In this document: piece by piece, positions 21,793 through 32,572 of the stretch
How the letters are laid out: every line of letters starts with the position of its first letter
Position numbering within the stretch: the first letter of the stretch is position 1
NCBI GenBank assembly: GCA_023525975.1
Contig: CM042028.1
Location: 81,901,501 to 81,965,500, forward strand
From: Smallanthus sonchifolius
Taxonomy: Eukaryota > Streptophyta > Magnoliopsida > Asterales > Asteraceae
Direction of reading: 5' to 3'
Length of the DNA stretch: 64,000 nucleotides
Position numbers and translations under genes: made by a program
The notes under the pieces: generated by a model
Told to the model about the DNA's origin: nothing
What the model saw: only the letters and a program-made list of their open reading frames with translations
Database searches by the model: none

Positions 21793-24785
21793 ATGGCCGT
21801 TTCGTCTTACAGTTCTTGCCTCTCTCTCCGAACCCTACGCCGTCAAACCGTTCATTCAGGCGTCGTTATGGCGCCGGCAAATGTTTCTCGGTGCTTCATG
21901 ACTGGATCGGTAAAGCTGCCGGTCTTCAATTCGGGCGCTAATTTCGGGAAAAAGAAGCTTCGCTCTAGCATGTGTAATGTTTTAGGTGAATATGAGAGCG
22001 AAGGAAGTGATGAATCCAGCATTAATGCTATTAAGGACGAGCTATTTGTGACGTTCTTCCGAGAAGCGTGGCCGTATTTCACGGCTCATCGAGGCAGTAT
22101 CTTTGTGGTTCTTCTTTCTGCTGAAGTTCTCGATAGCTCGCTTTTGGATCCTATTTTAATGGCAAGTCTATCTATACTTAACATTTTAAAATCATCTTAT
22201 TGTTGTTGTGTGATATGTGATTAAACTAATGAACTTACACCTGGATTTGTGCAATTTTATATTGTTAGCACTTCAAATTGAATCATAATACTTTTGATTT
22301 GATGATCTGTGGTAATTGATTAAATGAAAAACTAAATTAATCGAGGTGTATGCAGGATATCTCCCTTCTTCATGGCCTGGGTGTCAAATTTGTTCTTGTT
22401 CCAGGGACACATGTACAGATTGATCAGCTTTTAGCTGAGAAGGGTTAGTGAAACAGCTTCTAGTCATTCAAGAATAATTTAGTAAACACTCGTGAACATA
22501 TAGTTAATTTGCTATAAAATTCAGGACGTGAACCGAAATATGTTGGAAGATACAGAATCACGGACCCTGATTCTCTCAAGGCAGCCATGGATTCAGCTGG
22601 GAGAATCCGTCTGATGATTGAGACAAAGCTGTCACCGGGGCCATCTTTTTGTGGCATCCGTAGACATGGAGAAAACAGGCGGTGGTATGCCAATGTTAGT
22701 GTTGCAAGTGGTAATTTTCTTGCAGCCAAGGTACTCTTCTTTCCGTTTCTTGCAATAACGAAGCGATATTTGTCACTCAAGTTATAGTTTTTTGACAGAA
22801 AAGAGGAGTTGTTGAAGGCATTGATTATGAAGCGACAGGTGAAGTAAAGAAAGTGGATGTTCATCGCATACACGAGAGGCTGGATAATGATTCTATTGTG
22901 ATCTTAAGCAACCTTGGATATTCCAGCTCCGGAGGTGTACTGAATTGCAAGTATGCTATGTAGTTTATGGATTTACTAATAGGTATTTTTTGTTACTGTG
23001 TGGCATGATCTAATTGAAAATCATAGTCCCTCAAAAATCGAAATAGGTTTTAGCCTTTGGGTGACCCAAGATTAGCTGAAGACATAGTTTGACCCATGCA
23101 CAATCCACATATAACAACTATGGCCTTCATTCTACTTACCCTGGTATCCTATTAAATAAACTATATACGCGCTTAATAAGCAAATAACTGTTTAGCTGCA
23201 AGTCTGTAACTATATTGCAAATGTTTAAGTTATTAGTGTTTCTTATGGCAAATAATGCAGCACATATGAAGTTGCTACTGCTTGTGCTTTGGCTCTTGGA
23301 GCAGAGAAGCTTATCTGCATTATAGATGGTCCAATTTTGGATGAATGGGGTCGTTTATTTAGATTTTTGACTCTTGAAGATGCTGACATGTTAATACGTA
23401 GACGAGCCAAGCAAAGCGAGATTGCTGCTAATTACGTAAAAGCCATTGGCGAGGAGGAAACTAGTTCCATTCTCCCAAAGATTGGAATGGCATCTAGTGA
23501 CAGGTATACTGCAACGTTTCAAAATGGTGTTGGTTTTGATAATGGGAACGGGTTGTGGTCAAGTGAACAAGGGTTTGCCATTGGAGGACAAGAAAAGCTG
23601 AGTAGATCAAATGGGTATTTATCAGAGTTGGCTGCTGCTGCTTTTGTTTGCAGAGTAAGTCCTTAAAGAATTAACTGTGATTAAGATTGCTATTTAATTA
23701 ATTTCACTAATTGTGTTTTGTTATATATCACTAGGGAGGTGTCCAGAGAGTTCATCTGCTAGATGGGAATATAGCTGGAGTGCTATTGAAGGAGCTGTTT
23801 CAAAGAGACGGAGTAGGGACCATGGTGGCTAGGTACGCATAAATACAATATAAAATTAAATGAATTTCAGAAAATATAAAAATTAACTAAATATTTATTT
23901 TGTACTTTGCAGTGATCTATATGAAGGTACAAGGATGGCAAAGGTAGATGACCTCCCTGGAATAAGACAAATTTTCAAACCGTTAGAAGATTCTGGAACT
24001 TTGATCAAGCGGACTGATGAGGAGGTTTGTATTAAATGTTAATCTTAAATTCTTTCTGATAATAATAATTTATCGTCAATAATTTAATTGTACGTTGTGT
24101 TATGTTATTAGCTACTTCATGCATTGGATTCCTTTATTGTTGTGGAGAGAGAGGGGCAAATTATTGCATGCGCTGCATTGTTTCCATTCTATGAATATAA
24201 ATGTGGGGAGGTTGCTGCTATTGCCGTTTCTCCTGATTGTCGAGGACAAGGACAAGGAGACAAACTACTTCGTATAGTTATTAACTTGTCTTTGCATATG
24301 TGTCAAGTTGGGTTCACCTATAATACTTCCTGTCCAAAAACTTTTGACTTCATTTAAACAATTAGAGTGTCAAGTGTGCTATTTTTTTAAATAATGAGCT
24401 ATGGTACTAGTGAGCTCAGTTTTTCTGTAAAATTTTTACTGTGGCAAATTGGTATTAACCCCGACCGTAAACTTGCAGATTATATTGAGAAAAAAGCATC
24501 CTCCATAGGACTGCAGAGGCTTTTTTTGCTGACAACTCGCACAGCAGACTGGTACGTTTGTTCTTCCAATGTCATTATACTCTCAATGATGAACAAATTT
24601 GTAAACTTGGCTAGAAATCTTGGCATTTTGACAGGTTTGTAAGGTGTGGGTTTACAGAGTGCTCGATTGAAAATATACCGGTGGAAAGGAGAAAAAGGAT
24701 AAATCTATCCCGTGGGTCCAAGTATTATATGAAGCAACTGCTACCAGACATGAGTGGTATCCGTGTTAATAGTATGTTTGCTTAA
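21793..24785 (+). CDS. NAGS: N-acetylglutamate synthase (amino-acid N-acetyltransferase), plastidic
   Basis: The enzyme transfers acetyl from acetyl-CoA to glutamate (EC 2.3.1.1), the entry to arginine synthesis in plastids. Ten exons can be joined in phase: 21793-22161, 22356-22443, 22525-22730, 22799-22950, 23261-23654, 23735-23832, 23913-24024, 24112-24271, 24479-24551, 24635-24785. They give 600 residues, the usual plant length. The start at 21793 gives a Ser/Arg-rich, acid-poor N-terminus like a transit peptide; an in-frame ATG lies upstream at 21652. The amino-acid-kinase-like domain covers roughly residues 90-360 (LLHGLGVKFVLVPGTHVQID; LSNLGYSSSGGVLNC). The GNAT domain follows at about 440-590, with the acetyl-CoA loop SPDCRGQGQGD and FLLTTRTADW. 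Intron 1 has a GC donor (22162); every other intron is GT-AG. No break was seen. It is convergent with the bL12m gene. Confidence 0.93.
22162..22355 (+). other. GC-AG intron 1 of the N-acetylglutamate synthase gene
   Basis: Exon 1 must end after ATG at 22161 to join the conserved DISLLHGLG block of exon 2 in phase. The intron then begins GCAAGT and ends TGCAG at 22355. GCAAGT is the canonical donor of the minor GC-AG intron class. The nearby GT at 22167 would shift the frame. Confidence 0.8.
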
Positions 24786-26362
24786 GTTAATGGTTATTCA
24801 GATAGCAGTGAAGAATGAAGCCGCAAATGGTGAGTTGCTTTCATTAACAAGTGAATGTTGATAAGTTTGTATGTGTTAATCTGGAGTGATGTATCCTATC
24901 CTCAACCTAATAAGCCTTACAGGAAGCATTGGGGGCAAATGTAATGTTAATCTTGAGGCCATGATTATGGGATTTGATTTCATGTTATTCAGTAGATCCA
25001 AGCTAAATGTATATTTGAGGGATGCGATTATTTTCTTTTATGCCCCTTATTAATAATCCAACTTTGGTATTTCAAATTCAAGCCAAATGCCTTGTTTATC
25101 ATCTTAAATTGCTAATTTTCTTATTAAGTGGCTTAATGTTTCATTATAATTTTGTTCACTCAAGTGTCAACTTGAGGTATGAATGTTAGTTTTACTCTTT
25201 TTAATGGACTATGGAGAGTTATTGTAATCATCCACAAAAAAAAGGAAATTGGTAAATAATTTCGTAAATACTGTTAAATTATGTTAAAATTAAAATAAAG
25301 AAAATAGACATTAGTCTTGAGAGAGAATTTTTCATCCAAACTTATATTTGATTACTAATAAACATTGGATATTAATCATTATTGTGATGTTGCAAAACTA
25401 GAGAGGGGACAACACTAACCCATTGACAAAGTTTTGGGTCTAAGAGGAATTTACAAATCTGGTTGTTTATCAAACCAAAAATGATCAATTTTTGAAACGG
25501 CCTGTTCCGACCCAAACCTATGTTGCTGACCCCTTACCCGGAATCCACACGCCTATTTAGCCAGGTATATACAAAACCCTAAATGTTAATTTGAGATCGA
25601 CTTTTAAGAATATAAGAAACAGTATACTGAATTTAAATTTTAAAAGATGAGCTTTTTAGCATTATTTCAAACCTTAAATGGGTGAAGGTTTAAGTTTCAT
25701 GTTAGGCAAAAGATGTAGATTATTTAAACGAATGATCAGTTCTATGTAAGTATTTTTCCTACTAGTAAACACACATAACTGTTGTATATGAATGATCAGT
25801 GAATGAAAATGATGGAAATCGGTCTGATATGGTTCGATTTTGCTTATGATGTTTGCTATCATCATTGTTCCACACGAATGTCAAATATGAGAGTGAAGCT
25901 TGCGGGTATCCTGCTTTTAAGCTAAGCACCAAAGACATTGACTTTGTTGCTGGCATTGTTTTCATTTCCTTGCTACTAGTTAGATGATAACGAAAACAAG
26001 GTTCTGATATCATAAGAATATGTTATTTATAAGTCTATCTATGCTCTGTGTTTATGCTATGTTTGTGGGAACACTAATTCAGAAGTTTTAAATACATGGT
26101 GGAAAAATGATTTAAGGTATAGTTAACTTAGTATTGGATCATGCAGGTTAAAGATAGGTACAGGATGAGACCATATTTAGGTTTAAAAAAAGATTCAATC
26201 CCCATTGCTTCTACAAGTAAAGCAGGATTCTTACAAAAGCAAAAATTGATTTTGGTATAAATTAACAAAATACAAGAACATTGAATTGCAATGGCAGTCT
26301 AAAATCGATTTCACTAGCAAAATTTATTGATTATGATATTGGCGTACCAGTAGGACTAAAAC
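24786..26362. other. Intergenic between two convergent genes
   Basis: This holds the presumed 3' UTRs of both genes and AT-rich spacer. Small frames at 25674-26013 on the minus strand have no family features. A clear transposon was not recognised. Confidence 0.5.
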
Positions 26363-26851
26363 TCATTCCAATACCACAGTAGCCCCTAAATCCTTCAGCT
26401 TCGCCATGATTGCTTCCGCTTCATCCTTCGTGATCCCTTTCTTCACTACAGTCGGCGCTTTCTCCACCAAATCTTTCGCTTCTTTCAACCCTAAATCTGT
26501 AAACGACCTAACCTCTTTAATGATTTTGATCTTCGACGCCGGATCGAACTTCTCTAGCTTCACATCGAACACTACCTTCTCCGCAGCCTTGGTTTCCGAT
26601 GCCGCTACAGTGGCGCCGGAGGAAGATGATGAACCGAGACCGGTTACGGAAGGGCCGTAGTTGTTGAATCCCATCTTGTAGCGTAGGAGGACTGCGTAAT
26701 CATTCCTTTCGAGTTTTGTAAGGCTGAGAATCTCGTCGGCGATCCTTTCCAGCTTCTCCGATCGATTTTCCGTTAGCGTGCAGAAATTAGATGTTGAGCG
26801 GGAAAGGGAGCGTAATATAGGTAGGGATTTGGGAGCAATTCTTGCCATCAT
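26363..26851 (-). CDS. Mitochondrial large-subunit ribosomal protein bL12 (L7/L12)
   Basis: The intronless frame of 162 residues starts MMARIAPKSLPILRSLSRST, an Arg/Ser-rich, acid-poor N-terminus typical of a mitochondrial presequence. Residues about 33-60 form the N-terminal dimerisation helices (KLERIADEILSLTKLERNDY). A Ser/Gly/Ala hinge lies at about 70-85. The C-terminal domain (about 90-162) has the L7/L12 signature FDVKLEKFDPASKIKIIKEV, then LGLKEAKDLVEKAP and a LKDLGATVVLE end. bL12 forms the ribosomal stalk that recruits translation factors. Length and both domains are complete. The organelle assignment is inferred from the presequence. Confidence 0.92.
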   Translation of the reverse strand: MMARIAPKSLPILRSLSRSTSNFCTLTENRSEKLERIADEILSLTKLERNDYAVLLRYKMGFNNYGPSVTGLGSSSSSGATVAASETKAAEKVVFDVKLEKFDPASKIKIIKEVRSFTDLGLKEAKDLVEKAPTVVKKGITKDEAEAIMAKLKDLGATVVLE

Positions 26852-26868
26852 TTTGGTTGCTGGGGGCG

Positions 26869-26880
26869 GGTTAGGGTTCT
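26869..26880 (-). promoter_or_regulatory. Telo-box-like element upstream of the bL12 gene
   Basis: On the minus strand AGAACCCTAACC lies about 20 bases before the start codon. It contains the AACCCTAA core of the telo-box, which is common in plant ribosomal-protein and translation-factor promoters. Single occurrences can be chance; position and gene class support it. Confidence 0.45.
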
Positions 26881-27047
26881 AGACCTTATGAAGAAGATGT
26901 TACCCTACTTTCTGGTATAAGTGCTTAATTAGACCTTATAGTTTCTTTAATAGCATTTTCATACCTCATTCTTTTACTTGAGCTGCAAATGTAAGTATTA
27001 ACTTCACCCCCAAATCCTTTAACAACCGAAAAGTTGAAATAAAGTAA

Positions 27048-28353
27048 GAGTAAATTACAGAAATCGTCCTTTATGTTTATATCATTTTCAGTTTATGTCC
27101 TTTATTTTAAAAATGTCAGAAATCATCCTTTACGTTTAAATATGTTGCGGTTAACGTCCTTTAGCCTAACGGAGGTTAATTTTTTCAGTTAACTTCAGTC
27201 ATGTGCTTTGCACATGAGGGTGTTTTTGTCTTTTTACTCACAATTTTTTTTTTCTAAAATTAAAAGATATATATAAACATAAACCCTCTCTCCACCACCA
27301 CCCGCCGCCAACCACCACCATCATCCGACCACCACCATTACTGCCGCATCTACACACCACCACCACCACCAACAGCACCAAACAACCACCATCTCCACTT
27401 CACCTCTCTAACCTACCCTCTATCTCTCTCTACCTTCCTCTCTATTCTCTCCCTCTACCCTATCCAGCCCTGCCGACACCAAATGCAGACAAACACTCCT
27501 TCAAACCCAACCTTCATCACGCCTCCAATCAATTCATTCTATACATACACAACAGCTAGTCAGAATCTATGAATTATTTTTCGGTCACTTGGAGAGTCAA
27601 CGAATTCAGCCTCACTGGTCAACCGCCTGGTTTTCAAACCATTTTGTTTCAACTTTGAAGATGGCCAGTGCGGCGTCGTATTGGTTTTATAGATGCACAC
27701 ACATCGTCAGACTAACGGCTGAAGACGCCTTTGTGTGTCCGTATTGCGAGGGAGAATTCATTGAAGCCGTGGATTCTCACTTGTCTTCACCACCGAAATC
27801 TCGACGGAGTTCCTCGATGTACATACGCGGTGGCAACGATTGGTCAGATCTGCGGTTTCGGCGCGTCGGCCGGAGGAACACCGGCGACAGGTCTCCGTTT
27901 AATCCGGTTATCGTTCCAGATTGCAACCTCTGCCGCCGACGATGTCGGAGTTTCTGATCGATGCCGGCGATTGAGATCTCGGATGTACACGTCATCACAA
28001 AATTACACTGCGCCATTTGCAAAGAAGCGTTCGTTCTCAGAGCTGAATCTCAAGAGATGCTATGTCATCACATCTACCATTCTGATTGAATATTTTTTAT
28101 ATATTTAGAAATTTATTTTTGTGGGAGTGTTTTTCTTTATATATTTTTTTAAATTTAGAAAATTATTTTTGTGGGTAAAAAGACCAAAACACCCTCATGA
28201 CTGAAGTTAACTGGAAAAGTTAACCTCTGTTAGGCTAAAGGACGTTAACCGTAACATATTTACACGTAAAGGATGATCTCTGATATTTTTTGGGCTAAAT
28301 GACATACACTGAAAAATGTTATAATCATAAAAGACGATTTCTGTAATTTACTC
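27048..28353 (+). mobile_element. Pack-MULE-like element carrying a RING-ligase gene fragment
   Basis: Long terminal inverted repeats of about 155 bases (27048-27205 and about 28196-28353) start GAGTAAATTACAGAAATCGT and read closely the same in inverse on the right. The flanking nine bases are ATAAAGTAA (27039-27047) and ATGAAGTAA (28354-28362), one mismatch in nine, as expected of a MULE target-site duplication. The interior is GC-richer and contains host-derived coding sequence rather than a transposase. This matches the definition of a Pack-MULE, a non-autonomous MULE with captured gene pieces. Confidence 0.85.
27661..28089 (+). pseudogene. Captured fragment of a zinc-ribbon/RING-H2 E3 ubiquitin ligase gene
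   Basis: From the ATG at 27661 the frame reads SYWFYRCTHIVRLTAEDAFV and then CPYCEGEFIEAVD. This is the CxxC...CPYC zinc ribbon found at the N-terminus of plant RING-H2 ligases of the RDUF/BTL type. After about 100 residues the frame is lost. Near 27992-28085 another frame gives LHCAICKEAFVL and LCHHIYHSD, the first half of a RING-H2 domain, and a stop follows at once at the element edge. The central linker and the second half of the RING are missing. It cannot make a working ligase, but it could yield transcripts matching the parent gene. Confidence 0.75.
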
Positions 28354-28519
28354 ATGAAGTAATTATATATGAATATAAATACAAACAAATAAAGATAACC
28401 AGTAAAATCTCACTCACAAGAGGATCTGGGAAAGGTGAAATGAAGGCACACTTTACCTCTATCCCAACGGATAAAAAGTCTGCTCTCAAATATATCATCG
28501 GCTCAAAAAAACTCATTTT

Positions 28520-29140
28520 TATATTTTTTTTCCAGACACACAAATATACAAGCAAAAAACAAGTATCATATGAAAGTTAAAAGTAGTCAAAAGTACAAGA
28601 GCAGTGAGACATAAATGAGAAAATTATAAAACTAAAGTAACTAGGCTAGAAGCACACGTTAAACCTAAAAACATCAAGATATAAAGTACCTTAGGTCCAA
28701 AGTGGGTAAGACTAAAAACACTAAGATTAAATGCCCACCTAGGGATAAAAGCACCTAGAACTAAGGGCTCCCCTAGGAAAGACGAACTCAATAAACTCCC
28801 CTGAAAATCCCTAACTCTTATCCGACGTCTCCAAGAAATCTTATCATTGGTCATGTGCTCAAAGATGTGCAAGTGTAATAAGTCATTCCTAATCTGCTCC
28901 TCCCAAGTCAGCTTCGGTCTTCCTTTGCTCATCTTTCCCTCTACGGTGAGAGTTTCCACGCTCCTCACTGGTGTTGTCATCTGTCTTCTCCACACATATC
29001 CGAACCATCTTAATCTTCTCTCCCTTATCTTATTTAAAATGCATGCAACCTTTAATCTATCCCTAAAAACTTCATTCTTATCCAAGCCATCCTTATGTGC
29101 ACACTCATCCACCTTAACATTCTCATCTCTTTTATCTCCA
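28520..29140 (-). mobile_element. RTE-type LINE, 3' fragment
   Basis: The minus-strand frame at 28624-29112 reads RLRWFGYVWRR..., then KGRPKLTWEEQIRNDL and WRRRIRV. This is the conserved C-terminal tail of plant RTE-clade LINE polyproteins. The reverse transcriptase core and endonuclease are absent, so the copy is strongly 5'-truncated. Downstream sequence to about 28520 looks like the 3' UTR. Both ends are approximate. Confidence 0.7.
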
Positions 29141-29665
29141 TTTTAAAAACTAGTTAAAAAAATAATTAGTAATAAACAAGTCGGATCGAGCTTAAAAATT
29201 AGTTATGAGTTGAACTCGAGATCTAGACATAGAATTTGAAATAAGTCAGTTCAAGCTTTTTTAAGTTAAACACGTCAATGTTGAGCTTAGACGAGCTCAA
29301 CATAGGCTAGGCTCGTTTGAATCTCTGGCATTTACAAATAGAATGATATATGAATCATTGATGTAATTAAACTGTTATCTGCTATAAATAGAAGTTTGTA
29401 CCAAAGGTAAGATTCATGTGACACGAACACTTATTTATTGAAACTAAGTTATGGATATATAGTCGAATATAGAATGTATCATGTTCTGTTTATATCTACT
29501 AGAGTACTAAAAAATAGCAAAAATATTTTAACTTGTTTATATTATTTGATTGATCGATAAAAGGTATTTTTGGTTTTTTTAAAAGTTTTAAGCGTATTTT
29601 TGTAATTATATTTTTTTAGTGGATTTGATATTGTACTTTTTTTTTAAAAACTAGTCGATATCCTA

Positions 29666-30250
29666 TTGGTGGATCTACCCTTATATTAGGGGGGTCGGCC
29701 GACACCCATGAAAAAAAAGATTTATTTGTTATATATGTTGTATAATCTCGACCGACCCCCATAAAATTTTGACAACGACACCTATAAAATTTTAACCGAC
29801 CCTAAGAAAAAATAATTTTTAACACCGACCCCCTCCCCCCTTTAAACTAAAAACTTAAATTGACATTTGGATTAAAAACTTAGCCATTTAAACAATTAAA
29901 CCGACATTTAGTTAATTCATTATACATTTAGACAATTAAGCCCACAATTAGTTCACCTATTACACATTTAATTTTTTAAACAATTTAACCAAATAAAAAA
30001 TCTAATTAGCGGCTTGGCTCGTTTACAAACACGCCGATTTCGAACGGGTTTTTCTCAAGTTTTTTTCGAGGGAGCCACGAGACGTGAACTTTTTGAACAA
30101 TCCTATATTGATTAGTGTAAGTAGTGACAATGTAAGTATTATGTGACCCGACCCAACCTGAACCGGACAGAAAAACTTTATTATTGAGTGATACACAACC
30201 GACTCAAAAAATTTCGACCCCCATAAAAAAAAATTCTGGGTTCGCCACTG
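29666..30250. mobile_element. Non-autonomous MULE-like element ('GTGGCGGATC' ends)
   Basis: The left end TTGGTGGATCTACCC and the inverse right end CAGTGGCGAACCCAG form short imperfect inverted repeats. The flanks GATATCCTA (29657-29665) and GATATCTTT (30251-30259) agree in seven of nine bases. The interior contains repeated GACCCCCATAAAA stretches and matches, in opposite orientation, the outer parts of 54461-55692. It encodes no protein. Confidence 0.55.
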
Positions 30251-30259
30251 GATATCTTT

Positions 30260-30342
30260 TAGGAACACCAAGGTTTGAGCAGGTAATGGATTCAAGTCCC
30301 ACTACACAAGAATAAAGAAATTTGTCTTAAAAAAAAAATTAT
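30260..30342 (+). repeat. SINE-like tRNA-derived unit with A-rich tail
   Basis: GAACACCAAGGTTTGAGCAG, then GGATTCAAGTCCCAC (a B-box-like sequence) and AATAAAGAAATTTG with a poly-A run. About 75 bases match 38600-38678. The A box is not evident here, so this copy is a 3' part. Confidence 0.45.
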
Positions 30343-30602
30343 AAAGTAGTTTATATATAATATAATAATAAGAATAATAACAACGTAAAGTCTATAATTA
30401 TATTTTTGTTGTTTATCTGTGAAATAGATTTACAAATTCAATACAGTAATAAACAAGTTTTTTTTACACTAAAGAGGCCACTTGTAACACGATACCAAAA
30501 AGAGGCCCATGGCCGGCCTTAATTTTCAGAATTGACACATTTAAGTGGGCCAATAGAAATTCATGAATATCGGATGGTGGCATGGTGGACAGGGGCTATT
30601 AA

Positions 30603-32252
30603 GAGGGTGTTCGGGATTGTTTATTTAACTTAAAAGTGTTTTGTTAAAAAGATTTATTGACTTATAATTTTTCTAAAATAAGTTTTTAAAAAAGTGTTTG
30701 GATTAGCTTTTATGATGAGAAAAGCTAATAAGTTATTTTTTAAAAAGTGTTTGGCTTAGTTTATTCATGTAAATGACAAAAATGACATTCTTTTATATTT
30801 AAACCCATGTTATACTTTGAGGGTGTTTGGGATTGCTTATTTACATATACTATTATATACTTAACAATTTTTTTAGACAAAAATTATAATTTAAAAAAAA
30901 ATACAAAATATATAATAGAAATTTCTTTTTCAAATTTTATAATTTCTTGATTAGACCATAATAATATTACATTCATACAAATTGTAAATAATTCATAAAA
31001 ATACCAAAATGATGTCATAGTACATTTATCCCCGCGATGCCATTATATCTTGCGCAATAATATCTCGTATCGCTGCCATATACATATCATCATTATTCAT
31101 ACGACGTGTAACCAGAACTTCTTCATGAACTTCATTACTAATACCACCTTCTATGGGATTGTAGGATTCTTGTTGTGCCCTGCCAAATGCTTCATCAAAC
31201 CTATCGGCTTTTCTAATAAAGTTATGGATCGCCATCGATGTTATCACAATACTTACTTGGTGCTCATACTTCTAATTAACATGCATATCTCTCAATAACG
31301 CTCACCTAGCTTTCCACACTCTAAAAGTTCGTTCAATGATATTTCGCAATGATGAGTGGTGATAGTTAAATGTTTCTTGCGGTCCGCGAAGGAGCACGTA
31401 TAGCACTAGTCTGTCCACGTCGAAAATCCAGTAGATGATAACGAATGTTCGTACCTTTGTATGGAGCAAGATACCCTTTAGTATTTGGGTATTCGGCATC
31501 AACAACGTAATATTTATCTGCAAATAAAACAAAAAAAATGTTATTCGTTTCAAACAAGTGTTAAAAACATAAAAATTGCATTGCTATAAAACATTATACT
31601 AACCACCCGTTGGATGTGGAAAACGAAGCTCTGGTCTCTGAAAGACTTCATTGAAAATTCTTGTGTCATGCGCGGTCCCCTCCCGTCTGACCCATACAAA
31701 TGTAAAGCAACTTAAGGAACTTCATCTTTGCTTCGTCAAACAATAACACATAAGGTTATTTATTATTATCATCTTGGTTTATTTTCAGTTTTTTTTCTTT
31801 AATGTATATAAATGTAAAGAAAAAAAAATAGGAAACTTACGCGGTGGCTAATGCTTTCAATTATCTTCTTACACCAGGAACGAACAGGGGATGACGCGAT
31901 GAGGTGGATTCTTGTTTACACCAGGAACGAACAGGTTCAAAGCATGGAACGAACTTGAATTTCTCTTCGAAAAGAAGCAAAACGACGACGGTGTGTTGGG
32001 CGATAGAAACAGGGACGAATGTGATTTGCATAACATAGGAGTCTTATATTTATTGTAGGGTAAAGGGTAAGTAGATTGGTAATTTTATGTTCAAAAAGTT
32101 ATAAAAAGTTTTAAAAAACTAGGATTTGTAACTTTTAGAAAACAAATTTTTAATACTTATCAAAAAGCCAAAATAAAAATGACTTTTATCAATACCAAAC
32201 ACTTTTTTAACTTATCAATAAGTGATTTTCAAACTCAATTCCAAACACCCCC
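30603..32252 (-). mobile_element. PIF/Harbinger transposon, internally deleted
   Basis: The ends GAGGGTGTTCGGGATTG and (inverse) GGGGGTGTTTGGAATTG are Harbinger-type TIRs. The 3-bp duplication TAA lies at 30600-30602 and 32253-32255. The interior carries the C-terminal half of a Harbinger nuclease on the minus strand. A second copy of the terminal motif at about 30820 suggests an internal rearrangement. The second Harbinger protein (Myb-like) is absent, so it cannot move on its own. Confidence 0.75.
31026..31705 (-). pseudogene. Harbinger (DDE_Tnp_4) transposase, C-terminal half, broken
   Basis: A minus-strand exon near 31603-31705 reads HDTRIFNEVFQ...LRFPHP. It is separated by a plausible intron (acceptor TTTGCAG near 31522) from KYYVVDAEYPNTKGYLAPYK, which includes the second catalytic Asp. 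A frameshift near 31385 leads into FNYHHSSLRNIIERTFRVWK with the catalytic Glu. After a stop near 31303 the ITSMAIHNFIRKADRFDEAF block follows. ALP1/HARBI1-like nucleases have this order. The N-terminal half is missing. Confidence 0.75.
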
Positions 32253-32572
32253 TAAATTGGTTGATATAATTGGGAAAGTATATTTTGATACCTCGGCTAG
32301 AAATAGATTTTTAGTTAAAACTCAAAAAGGAAAAAACTTGGAATTATGCATTTATATGGTTAATGAGTGTGAGTGGTTTTTTTTAATAACTTACTAATTA
32401 TTTTTCAAACAAATAATTTGATAAATAAAACATTTAATTATTTAATAAAAATAACACATAAATAAAAACATTACTAAAATATTAATATTATATCAATGCA
32501 AAATGTTGTTATGTATGTGAAACTTTTGTTTTTTCTGCTTAAACATGATGTGAAACTTAAATATTTTCTTTT

